A DNA stretch of 64,000 nt, taken from Phialocephala subalpina (Eukaryota; Ascomycota; Leotiomycetes; Helotiales; Mollisiaceae). A model generated the notes under the pieces. It was given only the letters and a program-made list of their open reading frames with translations, had not been told where the DNA came from and did no database searches. The DNA lies in NCBI GenBank assembly GCA_900073065.1, contig FJOG01000008.1:1083347-1147346 (forward strand). The letters run 5' to 3'. How positions within the stretch are numbered: position 1 is the stretch's first letter; each line of letters starts with the position of its first letter. This document shows positions 33,995 to 45,404 of this stretch, in pieces. Both the position numbers and the translations under genes were made by a program.

Positions 33995-36345
33995 GTTGGT
34001 ATACACAAAAGCGCATCGTGGTGTTAGGCTTGCCGATGGGTTGGAGTTCGCTTTCGGTCCACAAAAGAGTGGCTCGAATACGAGTATCGGTCTGGACTGG
34101 ACAAACTGGGACATACTTGATCCGTACTGCGGACTGTACATTATGGACGGTTTAGGGGTCTCAGATATTGGTCATAGCTGTACACTTCTATACAATACGG
34201 TTGAGGGCAACATAAGAGCCGAGTGGATATAGGACATTGGAGGAAGCGATGCATTGGTACGGCGCACTCAGGCATGATGCTTGAAATGGATACACTTCTT
34301 ACTCGGCTCTTAACTTATCTTGCTCCACACTCCTAGCCTGCTCTCCTATCTTTGCAATCAACCTCATTCCTCTTACTTATGTGCGTCCTTCCCCATTCAA
34401 GCGAGCTTCATCAACACCTTCCTCGATCCGATCACAGAGGAGGAGACAGCGTGCTGAGGCGCTGCACGGCATAAAAACCGGTCCCCACACATGTGGTGAG
34501 GTAACACGGGCACTAACATTGCTCCTTCCTCCTCGCTACCACCTTCCTCTCTCTACGTTTAGACAATCACGTCACCACCTTCTTAGCTAGATCAACTACG
34601 AATCGAAGATCTCTTAAAGGACGGACACTCCGCCTCTTTCTCGTCCATCGGCTCGCTATCCTCTCCTCATTCCTGGTCTTCCTCCTCCTCATATACTCCG
34701 GTACCTTCAAACCCATCACAGTTTCCCAACGACACATTCACATTCGCTTTCCGTCATCATCTCCTATTTCTCATCACCAAACCCCAAGATTCACCCTACC
34801 CCTAGCTCCCTCATCTGACCCACTCACCTTCACCCAATTCCCATGATCCCCCTAGCCCCTCTATTCCCACAACCTCCCTTATAAATTTAAATAAGCATTC
34901 CCCCATCAACAAACCAGTCAAGCAGCCAACCCTCCATCTCCCTCTCGCTTAAGTTCCCAACTAACAATTCAAAGTTTAAGTCCCTGTCGGCTCGAAAAAA
35001 AATATTTAAAAATAAGAAGAAAATATTTTTTTTTTTTCCGGACTAAGTTATTAAATAAAAAAGTGGGGTTTTGTGGGCTCGAAAAAATATTAACAAATAA
35101 AATAGGTTAGAAATGAAGAAATAGCAAATGTGCGGAGTGTTATTAGGATGTGAGTATAGAATTTCTTTGAGTTTGGGTTGGTTGTCTTGACTTGAACACT
35201 TTTTTTGGGGAGGAAAAATTTCTTGTTCTTTTCCTGGTTGTCCCCAATCGGCGTGTTCTTCCTGTTTACTTCTTCTTTTCTGAGTAGAGGAGCAAGCTTT
35301 TTTGGGGAGTCTTTTGGGCGCGGGTTGATGGTACGGGAGGGTGAGCGCTAGAGGTACTGAAACGATTTGGGTGGGAGATTCTGCTGCTGTTGACCGCCTA
35401 CTCGTGGCAGTGAATGCGATCTAGCTTTTGATGTGAGTTTTTGATTGCAAGTGTGGTTTCGAAATGCTTTTTGTAAAGTGAAATTTGTGGCTAAATGCCC
35501 ATCATATTGTGCGTCCTTTCTTCCCCCTCCAAGGCTGTGGGTCGTTCTGCTCGGATTTAGGACGATTTGAGAGATGGACACGAGGCCGCTGAAAAGGATA
35601 CGGTGAGTGATATTCTATACCAATTTCCTACATCTTCTTGATTGCAAAATAATAAAATGTTTGCCAGATCTCAAGCATCAACTGCATCATTTGTTACCCC
35701 GCTGAGGCTGAACCTGGAGCCCCGCATTAGACCCTGTATGCAGTGCTTGTATGCAGGGCTACAGTAGCGCCGCTTACCTAAGTCGTCCCTGTATCTTATG
35801 GTGCGCTTCATCTGCCACATTTCCGGCCTTCTCATTTGAATAACTCCAAATCGGAGTCTCAACTCTGCGATACTTCTCAGCGTCTCTTTTGGATACCCCG
35901 TCTAACTACACACTCCTTCGAAGCTGCGTAGGCCCGAACGACGCGATTGTTACGATCCTCAACTCTTCCCATTCCAGCCTTCACCTTCCAACATCCCAGG
36001 AGCAGACAATCAGCTCTGCGACACCTCCTACTGCCTCTTTTGGATACTCTGCCTCACCCATCTGCTCGCCCTCTGCTGCTCGAGTCCGAGACATTGGATT
36101 GGTACGACCCTCAGATCTTCGCGTATCTCCGTCTCAGAATCCGTTTGACAACGACCTTTCAACACCTCTATCCCGTGTCTCAAGCGATCTGTTACCAAAA
36201 TATCTGCAAGTAGAGCTCCTCGAAACATTTCCTATCTGCGGACTCTGCCGAACTTCCTACCACCCACCTCCTTAGCGCCCGAGCCTTCATTTGATATCAC
36301 GATCAACTCTCGAACATACGAATACCTTATTACCCCACCGAAACG
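33995..36345. other. Long intergenic region with low-complexity tracts
   Basis: No supported gene. 34.4-34.9 kb is strongly CT-rich; 34.98-35.15 kb is a low-GC patch with T and A runs. A 128-codon plus frame at 35889-36275 directly before the 2EXR gene is Ser/Pro-rich, with no domain, and may be its 5' UTR. Confidence 0.4.
34999..35100. repeat. AT-rich low-complexity patch
   Basis: Contains runs AAAAAAAATATTTAAAAATA and a T13 tract near 35025-35038, with two similar 'GGCTCGAAAAAA(A)TATT' pieces at about 34989 and 35077 that suggest a small local duplication. Confidence 0.5.
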
Positions 36346-37320
36346 ATGAAGATCATCGACGAGAGCGTGTCGATGCAAGATAAAGAGGCTCGAGCCCGCA
36401 AACAAGAGGCTGCCCTGGTTCTTGAATTCCGACATATCCGAACCCAATTCCCACTCCAGCTCCTTTACCCTGATGAAAACGTGGAGGAAACAGAAGAGTA
36501 CAAAACACTCATGGCTATCAAAGATGAGGACCTTTTCCGGGAGCAATTAGACCATTGCCTCATGTCCTGCCTTCAAAGGAAGATCGTAGAGCTCGCCCGT
36601 CCACCTTCACCACCGCCTTCACCCACCTTCACTTGCTTCCCACAGCTGCCCACGGAGCTGCGCTTGAAGATATGGGAGTATGCCTTAGAGCCACACGGTC
36701 GAGAGCGTGTACACTGCATCGATATTTCGGACTCCAACAAAAACAACTGGGGCAAAATTATGACGGGTCCTGATCCAGACTCGAAATTGACATTTGTATC
36801 CAATCAACCTATTCATGGGGCTGTCTACGCTTGTCATGAATCTCGAAACCTTTACCTCTCTCTCACAGGCGCCGAATTCTCCCCTGCTCTTCGAACTTAT
36901 ATAAACTTCGATACTGATATAATCTATGTCCCTAATCTCGAGATTACACCCCTCACCATTTGGTCGTTCTTGTTCGGTGATGCTGGGTGCTCGAAGGATA
37001 TCCAGCGCCTGGCGATGCCGAAGAGCCTCTACTGCGAGCTTCCTTCCCGCACCGAAGGCGAGCATTTTTCTACACACCACGTGCGACTGCGAGGCCAAAT
37101 GCCGAAGTGGCGGGAGACTCTCATTGTCTTCGAAGATGATTCTTTCGAGGAAATTTGGGGTGCTCAGGAGGGCAGATTCGTCGATTTGACTGCAAGACAG
37201 AAGAGGAAAAAGGCTGAGAGAGGGTATGCAAGGCAATATACTCAGACTTTGAATAATATGGTCGAGGCAGTGGGAGGTTTGAAACCGATGGACTATCGAT
37301 TTGTGGTTTATAAACCATAA
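36346..37320 (+). CDS. 2EXR-domain protein
   Basis: A single exon of 324 aa starting MKIIDESVSMQDKEAR. An N-terminal helical, charged region of about 85 residues is followed by a Pro/Ser linker (PPSPPPSP). Then the 2EXR signature appears: FTCFPQLPTELRLKIWEYAL at about residues 98-117, followed by an H-E-S-R motif (YACHESRNLYL). 2EXR proteins are an F-box-like family massively expanded in Leotiomycetes and Sordariomycetes, with no known function; a role as adaptor or sensor is a guess. The C-terminus is basic and complete (FVVYKP). No intron needed. Confidence 0.83.
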   Translation: MKIIDESVSMQDKEARARKQEAALVLEFRHIRTQFPLQLLYPDENVEETEEYKTLMAIKDEDLFREQLDHCLMSCLQRKIVELARPPSPPPSPTFTCFPQLPTELRLKIWEYALEPHGRERVHCIDISDSNKNNWGKIMTGPDPDSKLTFVSNQPIHGAVYACHESRNLYLSLTGAEFSPALRTYINFDTDIIYVPNLEITPLTIWSFLFGDAGCSKDIQRLAMPKSLYCELPSRTEGEHFSTHHVRLRGQMPKWRETLIVFEDDSFEEIWGAQEGRFVDLTARQKRKKAERGYARQYTQTLNNMVEAVGGLKPMDYRFVVYKP

Positions 37321-38309
37321 AACGATAACTCGGTCTCAAGACGCTCCGTATTTACGTTGGATGGCAGGATTGGATTGGGGTCGGAGTCGGGAGTTGGAAA
37401 ACGCATTTCGGAACATATTGATCAATTGGACTGGATTGCTTCTGAATAACAGCCTCGATATGGGACAACGGATACAGGATACCCTCACGAAACACAGACA
37501 TCGATCTGGCTGGATAGCTTCGAAAATATGTGTCAGTTGCTGGTCACGTGTAGTGGGTCAAACACTAGTTCAGGGGTAATCTCGCAGACTCTTATATCCT
37601 CACTCTCTTCCCTAGCTAGCTCTCCAGACTGAACAATACGATCTTTTACCCACAGAATGATGCCCAGACCTCGTAGCATCTGATAATATGGATATGCGAC
37701 AATAGAGTTAGGATAATCCCACGAACACCGAGCGCCGATCCAACTGGGTAGCTGCGAAAGGACTCGCTCTGTCTTTTCGAGAATACAAATATTGATGTCC
37801 TGTTGCGCACACGCAGAACAGCCTCCGATCTAGTGAAGTCAGACAGCTATGCCGAACGCATATTGGAAGAGGCTCCAGCGAGCCATCCTCGCTGTAATTG
37901 TCCCTTAGCCGTCAGTCAAAGTGTTTACTCCCTTCTTCTGTAATTGTAACTCAGAGTCTAGGTCTTATTGTATCGCAATATCTTCACTTCAGCTTCCATC
38001 ACTACATCAGCCCTTGTTTTGCTTGCTTACTCACTCTCTTTAAAGAACACGCTCTTGCAATCATTGATATCAATCCTATATATCACTTGGATGTTTTGAG
38101 TTATTACGAGTCTATTCAAACGAACGCTGAAAGGATATCCACCCCAGCCCCAACAATTTTCGAAAACACCCCTTTAGAATTCTCAGTCGTCTCTTGCCCT
38201 ACAGAGGCCTCATGACGATTACGTCCTTCTCGTTGCTCTCGTTCGCGTTTTACTTCTGCGCAAATCCTATGGTAAGGCTCGCCGCACTCGCAAATATCGA
38301 TGAAGAGTT
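37321..38309. other. Intergenic, no supported gene
   Basis: About 1 kb with only short ORFs; no domain or splice-supported exon seen. Confidence 0.4.
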
Positions 38310-41183
38310 CTATGCCGCCGTCTTCTGTGGGGTGGAGTGTGTACTGAGTCGAGGGGGTTGGTCAGTCGCGGAAGCTTCTTCAGTTGAGGGGTAAGCTCGA
38401 GGATACTCAGCCGAAAAGGATTCGCACTCGAAACTTGTGGTGCGAGAAGGGCAGACCTCGCAGTGGACGCGAGGTAAGTTGAAGAGATACGGCCAATTTC
38501 GCGTAAGTTCTTCCATTTCCGGCCGACGGGGCCATTCACAGTAGTATTCCGAGCCCCAGTATTTATCTTCTAAGTAGTTCGGTTCCTCTGGAACGTACAA
38601 CCTTTCGTCAACAACGAGGAGGATCTTCCCGGAATTTAGATCTGCCGTAGCGCAGATTGATGTCCCTGGCTCGAGAGACGCGAATCCGAGCGGATTGTAT
38701 AAGTGAGCATTGGAATTCCATAGGCCCTGGTCTATGACTGAATGTGGCTGGAGGCCTGCTTTCGCCAAAGCAAATTTCCAGATGTCTAGACTTCGCCATC
38801 TTATCGCACAATCTGTTAGGGATCTGTTCCCTCCAGAATAGTTTACGATGTGTCAGATGGAATCGACTTGATTGTAGATTTAAGGAAAGGGGGAAGCTGA
38901 AACTATATACACATAAAACAAGGACCCACTTAGTGTTCCACGTGATCACCAACTGATACGATGTTCGTATCAAATTGCAACATTCCAGCAATGAGGTTGA
39001 TTAACCTAGTTCGATGTATATCTTTTTGTTGACTAAGTCGAATCAACCACCATACGTAGGCCCGATGCTCGTGAGCCTTGTAAGGACTTGCAAAGACGAG
39101 CGCACCAAGTATCGACCGATAAAGCAGGTAGGAGCATCTCGCCGAGTCTTGGGAATCGCCCGCAAGCCACATTTTCCCAGCGATAGCTTTTTGAATCAGT
39201 CTGAGACCAGTTTCGGGTATCTCAAATACGCTCGCAGACATCCATAGTTCATTATCCTGTTGATATGGAGGAAAATTGCAAATGGCTTGAAGCACTACCA
39301 GACAGGTCAAGGTGCTGTTATCGAATCGAGAGGCTTCCACTATGACTTCTGCAAAATTCCACATCTGCGTGTTCGCCGTGCGAAAAGTTTCTGTCGGCAA
39401 TACTTGCATACTTTCCTCATGGCGAATGATGAGTGGCGAACATTTTGATGCCCGAAGTAATAAAACTGCTAGTTGCCGTTTTACTTCCCGGTTAGCGTTC
39501 TGCATGAGGTGGGAGTGAAACAGGTTGACTAGAGTAGAGAAACAGCATCTAAGCAAAGGTTTAGCCTCAACCCCTCCTTTTAGAGAAATTTAAATGCTCA
39601 CTCTCCGTTACTATTGATTTGATCGAGGTCGGGTCCTTGATCGATAAGCCAGGATGCAGTTCCTAGGATGGTGTCGTCCCAAACTTTAAAACTGGCCAAA
39701 TTGTTTCTTACACTGTCGAGTCCCAGATCGCCCCAAGACTCAAGGAACTTTTTCTTATCACTGCCTGAGTATTCAAGTGGATTTAAGCTCCCGGAATGCA
39801 TCATCTGTAAACATTTGTGCACAAGAGTTGAGTCATCCGGGAAAACACTGGATGGGTGCACGTTACCATTCAGAACGAGACTTTTTACGCGTGTGATGTT
39901 ACCCCAGTACATCGCATAGACAATCTCATGGCCTCCCGAGATGACCATGATGGGAGTAAGTGAGAAATGGACTACCGGAGCAACGATAGCCGAGACGAGT
40001 CGGCGGATGGTGAGTATTACCCCCTTCCGAAGGAGCCACCTGGAAGGAATAAGAGTTGCTTTCGTCTCCAGGAACTCTGTTTTGCGAATATTGACATCGT
40101 CTCCGCACCCCTGCCATGTAATCATCGTTGAATTGGTGACGAGGAGCTTGCCGAACCAAAAGCCGAAGACCCTGGAGTCTCCAGCCCAGCTGATGCATGT
40201 AGTCGTGGATGAGAGACTATTCAGACTCATCACGCTACTCTGAAGCTCTTGCTCTTGTGGGATATTGTTGAGAGATGATCCTGCGTTTGTGACCTGCCTG
40301 ATGCTTTCGGGCTGAGCAGTCACCGAGTGAGCCGTTAATCCTTCCAGTGAGGCAGCGATACGATCTGAAACGGCTTTTTCCAGAGCAGGTAGCAACAATG
40401 CCGCAATTTTCCCGGTATTCTCGCTGCTGAGAAGGGGCTGAAGAGCTAGTCTAATGTCCTCGTTACTCTGGTCTGCTCTCATACCATTCTCTCGGATCTC
40501 AGTCAGGATCGTCGTGCAGGTTGCATGCTTCTTCGCCATAGTTGTCGAAACTTCTTCCACCACCAGTTCTGAGATACGAGAAGGCAAGGTCTGGAGTTCA
40601 TTTCTGGTCCATGAGGCTGTTTCGCTGTTCGTCGTGGTGGCTTCCGAATTCTCAACAGAAATCTTAGTCAGTCTTGCTTGGACATCTTTGATACCGCTCA
40701 GTTGCTGTTGATGCATGGATCTGCGTGGCATTTAGTCTTCCCAGCTGTTCGGTCTACACAGGGGAACTTCCCCATGGACCGTAATCCTCGCATTCAGCAG
40801 CGTGGATTCAACCTCTCCAATCTCTCAGTATACTGCCGAAATTTCTCCTTTCGGAACGCAACACCCATCTGCGACCACAATTTCCTCACTCGAGAGTGCT
40901 CCGAGCCCAACCCTGCCCTCTGTACAAGGCTTTCCAAATCACCAATCACATGCTTGCATTGTGCAAGAGCCGCCCTCAGAGGGTATGTGTCTGTTCCATC
41001 TGCTTCGACTTCGTTCAGGACAAGCCCCAGGACTCGGAGCTCTTCAGTGAGTGATCGGATATCGCCGGGTGCATCGTGAATACTGTGGAAGAAGTTGTAC
41101 AGATAGTTTATGCCTTGCGCGATTTGGCCTGCGAGCCCGACGAACGAGACTATGCTGCCTGCTACACCAAGTGCCTCTGCCAT
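38310..41183 (-). CDS. Helo/NACHT-N-type fungal protein, likely ankyrin-like C-terminus
   Basis: Exons on the minus strand: 40813-41183, 39602-40720, 38950-39548, and probably 38310-38830. The N-terminus (MAEALGVAGSIVSFVGLAGQ) with its helical bundle (YNFFHSIHDAPGDIRSLTEE) is the SesB/Helo-like domain found on fungal NLR-like and ankyrin proteins. The middle has a segment (VFGFWFGKLLV ... IPSRWLLRKGVILTIRRLVS) resembling the conserved pre-ankyrin region of this architecture, then degenerate ankyrin-like helices (TASWLIDQGPDLDQINSNGE). Each of the first three junctions keeps frame. The last intron (38831-38949, donor GTGATC, branch CTGAC) is less certain; without it the protein ends at 38930 (702 aa), with it 869 aa. 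Suspected role: self/non-self recognition, by family only. Confidence 0.62.
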
Positions 41184-41780
41184 TTTTTATTCATGCCTGG
41201 AGGTTGTCGATCCTTCATTCAAACAACTTGAACTACGTTAGATTGAGAGTGATCAAGAAATCTTAGGAAAGCTGTCGGAAAGGCAAAATGATGATGTTCG
41301 TGATTCAAAGGAGGCTGTGCTGGTCAAAACGCACGATCTGCCGTGCTGCATAATGTTTGCAGCCTTGCCATCGAATAATTGGTTCCGCCTACTCCAATAT
41401 TTAATAGGCATTCGGTAAGGCAGGAAGTTGCACTCAGCCTTCTGAAATATGATCATTTGAGAAAGGAAATATAACAATTATGATGTCTTCATTTCAAACC
41501 TCATAAGTGCATCAGCATTGATTTTGCCTGTGTACTTGCTCACTTCTGAGGGCTTGTTGTTGCAATTGTTGCTATGAGTTTCAACTATCTCATGGTTGCC
41601 GAGCTACAGTATTTGGGAGTTCCATTGTACAATATCCCAAGCCTTCTTCGCTCGGAAACCACGTGAAATTCACCCTCAGAGCCGCTTCTTTATGCATTGT
41701 GACCCCCGTGCTAGGCTGCAATGGCAACCTTGTCCTCATTTGTTCCGCTGAACGAACTCATTAGCATCAATATCCTCAAT
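41184..41780. other. Intergenic, transition into the AT-rich block
   Basis: No gene seen; base composition falls towards AT to the right. Confidence 0.4.
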
Positions 41781-42119
41781 CTCATTGCAAATTCTACTAC
41801 TTACGACTCCAATACTTGGATCAAGTATAACCATCGGATCTATAAAATGCTATTCATCGGATACCCAATTCCATCGGATTAATATTATCCTATGAAATAT
41901 AATGCATTTCATTAAGGATTTCTTATGAATTTAAACGAATAAAATATTAAAATATATAAAGATATATATCGATTAAATTATAAAGTATTTTATAATGTTA
42001 TAGGGCGTATAATAAATCAGGTAATGCGGTCGCATTATAATATAACCTTTTTCTTCAACTCAATTAGACTTAACTTCCTCAAGAATTAGAGACCCTTTTA
42101 ACGTACTCTACTCCTTATT

Positions 42120-42215
42120 GCCTAGCGCAGCGCAGGGTGGAGGGGGCTTTAGACCCCCACCCGCTGAAAATCACGTGGTTGGAGTGTGGGGGTTCGGGCA
42201 GGTGGAAAAAAGTTT
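42120..42215 (+). repeat. GC-rich island with hairpin, possible element end
   Basis: Within AT-rich DNA, this island has a G/C-tract palindrome: GGGTGGAGGGGG, a short loop CTTTAG, then ACCCCCACCC. It resembles the conserved end of a mobile element rather than gene sequence. Confidence 0.4.
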
Positions 42216-42338
42216 GGAATCGAGTTTCGAGTTTAAAAATTAAAAATTAAGAATTAAAATATTTAAAAAATATTCTTTTAATTTATTCTTTTTAAAATTA
42301 AGTTTAATATTATATATATTAAACTAACTCCTTATAGT

Positions 42339-42400
42339 TAGCTCTGTTTATAGTCTGCAAAATATAGAAGTAAAAAGCTCAATGTTCGATCCTTGTCGAA
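42339..42400 (+). other. tRNA-like A and B box remnant (possible SINE)
   Basis: TTAGCTCTGTTTATAG (A box-like) is followed 45 bp later by TGTTCGATCC (B box-like), the spacing of a tRNA gene promoter. The predicted stems do not fold well, so a functional tRNA is unlikely; a tRNA-derived SINE damaged by mutation is a better guess. Confidence 0.35.
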
Positions 42401-42481
42401 ATGATTGGCTTAAACAGGGTCAAAAAAAACTAAGATACCTCAGGCTATAAGGCAGCCCGCCGTAAGAACACCAAAATTACG

Positions 42482-42537
42482 ACATTTCGTTTTTTACTTT
42501 ACGAGCCCGCATCGTATTTATTCTCTTATAGAATTCT
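42482..42537. repeat. Left arm of the inverted repeat at the gap
   Basis: The 56 bp touching the gap (ending TATAGAATTCT) are the reverse complement of the 55 bp on the other side, apart from the end base and one base in an A run. Either the gap hides the core of a palindromic element with terminal inverted repeats, or the assembler stopped at a hairpin or inverted duplication. Confidence 0.8.
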
Positions 42538-43020
42538 NNNNNNNNNNNNNNNNNNNNNNNNNNNNNNNNNNNNNNNNNNNNNNNNNNNNNNNNNNNNNNN
42601 NNNNNNNNNNNNNNNNNNNNNNNNNNNNNNNNNNNNNNNNNNNNNNNNNNNNNNNNNNNNNNNNNNNNNNNNNNNNNNNNNNNNNNNNNNNNNNNNNNNN
42701 NNNNNNNNNNNNNNNNNNNNNNNNNNNNNNNNNNNNNNNNNNNNNNNNNNNNNNNNNNNNNNNNNNNNNNNNNNNNNNNNNNNNNNNNNNNNNNNNNNNN
42801 NNNNNNNNNNNNNNNNNNNNNNNNNNNNNNNNNNNNNNNNNNNNNNNNNNNNNNNNNNNNNNNNNNNNNNNNNNNNNNNNNNNNNNNNNNNNNNNNNNNN
42901 NNNNNNNNNNNNNNNNNNNNNNNNNNNNNNNNNNNNNNNNNNNNNNNNNNNNNNNNNNNNNNNNNNNNNNNNNNNNNNNNNNNNNNNNNNNNNNNNNNNN
43001 NNNNNNNNNNNNNNNNNNNN
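42538..43020. other. Assembly gap (483 N)
   Basis: Run of N; length may be estimated from scaffolding. Its content cannot be known. Both sides carry the same inverted sequence. Confidence 1.
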
Positions 43021-43075
43021 GGAATTCTATAAGAGAATAAATACGATGCGGGCTCGTAAAGTAAAAACGAAATGT
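43021..43075. repeat. Right arm of the inverted repeat at the gap
   Basis: Begins GGAATTCTATAAGAGAATAA and mirrors the left arm. Similarity fades right after GAAATGT. Confidence 0.8.
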
Positions 43076-43802
43076 AGAGTTTTAATGAGGCACGTCGGAG
43101 CGGTAAAACGTTTCTCCAAGCGAGCTGCCTCGGCTATTAAATATAAGCAAGTATCAATCAGTTTACTTATAACTTTAAACCCTTATAAAAAACACAATTT
43201 AAGAGCTAATATCTTAAAAAGTATATCATTGAATAGAGAAAAAGTAGCCCCCCGTAAAGGCGCCCCTGCGAGGCCTGCGGAGCAAAATGCCAAAGTGTAG
43301 AGACGAGGAAAAATGGGGCGCGTTTGCGAGGTACGAGTTACGCTAGGCCCCACTTGAACGAGGAACGAAGCGATGGCATTTTTCTTAATCGTACTGCCTT
43401 ATATATAAATATAAATATAATTTTGTAGAATTATATATTTCTATAAAATAATAAAAGTTTATATTTAATTAATTATTTCTTAAAAATAAAAATATATTCG
43501 AAGATTTATAATTAATAAAAAAATAAAACCTTTAAATAAAATCAAAAGTAATTATAAATTCGTATTTAAAGTTTTTTCCTCGTAAAAATAAATATATTAT
43601 TTATACTTGAAAATAATTCGATAGAATTTTAATTATAAAAGAATTAAATTAAAAATTATATTTAAAAATAAAATAAAAAATTTATAATTAAATTGTAATG
43701 TGTGCGCTAGCACGTGGTTGAGATATCACGTGATGCGGCTCATTAAAGGATGCATAAGGTTGAATAAGCAATATTCTATTTGCTTGGAATATTGAAGTCT
43801 TT

Positions 43803-43830
43803 TAGCTCAGTTAATTAATGCGGTCCTTAT
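43803..43830 (+). other. tRNA A-box-like half, second copy
   Basis: TTAGCTCAGTTAATTAATGC closely resembles a tRNA 5' half with the invariant GG pair changed to AA, as G-to-A change (RIP) would do. No B box follows within 60 bp, so only the half is left. Confidence 0.35.
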
Positions 43831-44409
43831 TTCCTATTTACGTTATATAAATATTAAAGAAATTAAAATAAATTTTTATAAAAATTAAAATAATTCTTTA
43901 ATATATATTTAAATTATTTATATCGAATTTAAATTAAATTTAAAAAATATTTAAATATATTAAAAAATATTTACTTTTAATTTAAATTATAAAAAAATTA
44001 ATAAAAAATTTAAAATATAATTTTAATAAAAATTTGAAATAATTAAAATTATTTGATTTATAAAATTATTTTAGAAATAAATATTAAATTTAATAATTAG
44101 AAACAAATAAGCTTATATTATTATAATTTAAGGGTTGCTTTGCCCTCAAAATCGCCAAGCGAGAATAATAGGGAGGGATAACCTTGATAAAACCATGATA
44201 TGATAGGCAAGGGTAGATATCGTCGAATTCCGCGAATGAATTCGGAATTAGTATAAGAAGCTCGAAAAATGCAGCAAAGCCCATTTTAATTCAATAGCAT
44301 CTTCACTCATCATAATCACATCCATGCATTGTTGTCCTGCACAGCTCAACAATCCTTAATTTCAATACCAATTTTCGCCCTCTACAAGCAATCTTCTAAA
44401 TCAATCAAC

Positions 44410-44799
44410 ATGCGTTTCTCAATCACTACCCTCATGGCCACTAGCATAGCAGCCACAGCACTTGCTGGTAAGTGAACGCTCCTCACCTCTCTCTTTTCAC
44501 TCTCAAAAATACCCACTAACATCGTTTCTCAAGCACCATCCCTCAACGCTCGCGCTGACATAGCAAACCCCGTCGCAAACGCAGCAGCAGCCGCAAAATC
44601 CGCCCGCGGCGACGCATTCTCAGACTTCACAAACGGAGTCGGAGCATCGACTCAAGCTACTTCACCAAATGCGGGTAAGACCTGTACGGGCGTTGTATAC
44701 AATTTGACGAAGACGGGGACTCGTACAGCGAATGGGAGGTGTGGGATTAATATCCCGCCGAATGAATTTGACCAGGTGCCGAGTTCGAATTGTGCTTAG
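44410..44799 (+). CDS. Small secreted protein, candidate effector
   Basis: Two exons (44410-44467, 44534-44799) with a 66-bp intron (GTAAGT...CTCAAG, branch CTAAC) encode 107 aa. A clear signal peptide covers residues 1-19 (MRFSITTLMATSIAATALA). The mature part is Ala/Asn/Ser-rich, with three Cys (KTCTGVVYN, GRCGIN, SNCA at the very end) and Gly/Thr-rich strands; no known domain. It lies about 300 bp from the edge of the AT-rich block, the typical setting of lineage-specific effectors. Function is not known; signal peptide, size and location support 'effector candidate' only as inference. Splicing is needed for the frame, so simple ORF searches miss it. Confidence 0.7.
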
Positions 44800-45404
44800 A
44801 GGCGGGGTTTGAAGATGCCTTGAGGTTGTAGGGAGTTGGAAGTGTCAGATTTGAAGTGCGAGCTTTGAAGCATGAAGTTCGAACTGGGGAGTGGGTTTGG
44901 TTGCGAGTTTTGTTGTATATAGTCTTTTCGGTGTTGTTTGGATCAAGTCGTTTGTTTCGTATCAGCCATTGCGGTGTCACAGCAACTCTGCTGATTTGAT
45001 TGAGAATTACCACTAAACTTTCATGGGTGCAGCGGCCAGCGACTTCATCGCATTATATTTGTCTCTGGTGTACTGATACAATTTGCTACTCAATTAGCAA
45101 TATATAAGCACAGTACTGTATTTACACTTCCTCTATGGAAGGAAAACGATCTATACGACCATACATCACTCGTTTGATGCTGTTGTGATGTCTTCTGGAT
45201 GCTTATTAATGCCTGCAAAGAGGTTAGTAAGGTACCAAAAAGGGAAATTTCGTATGAATTGACGCAGAAGAGATGCTGAGCATACCTAATTATGATCGTT
45301 GTACGATAAAACAACTTTTGTAGCGAGGCTAAGAGCCGAAGCTAAATGTTCGGGAGTACCGAAGCGGTTGTAAACAATCAAATATCCCTCTCCCAAGGGA
45401 AATG
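44800..45404. other. Convergent intergenic region, no supported gene
   Basis: About 600 bp between the 3' ends of the secreted protein and the kinase-like gene. Nothing convincing. Confidence 0.4.

Larger units (their letters stand above)
41780..44110. repeat. AT-rich, RIP-like degraded repeat block with gap
   Basis: Base composition drops abruptly to very low GC, with long runs of A/T words (for example around 42230-42330 and 43390-44090), broken by small GC-rich islands at about 42120-42215 and 43245-43390. This is the usual look of transposon DNA altered by repeat-induced point mutation in ascomycetes (C to T on both strands). No transposase or polymerase frame survives. An 84-codon Lys/Arg-rich frame at 43046-43300 may be a relic. 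The block contains the assembly gap. Confidence 0.7.

Noticed and set aside
43046..43300. 84-codon Lys/Arg-rich ORF beside the gap
   Set aside because: Lies in RIP-like repeat DNA, with no recognisable domain; may be a relic but not a supported gene.
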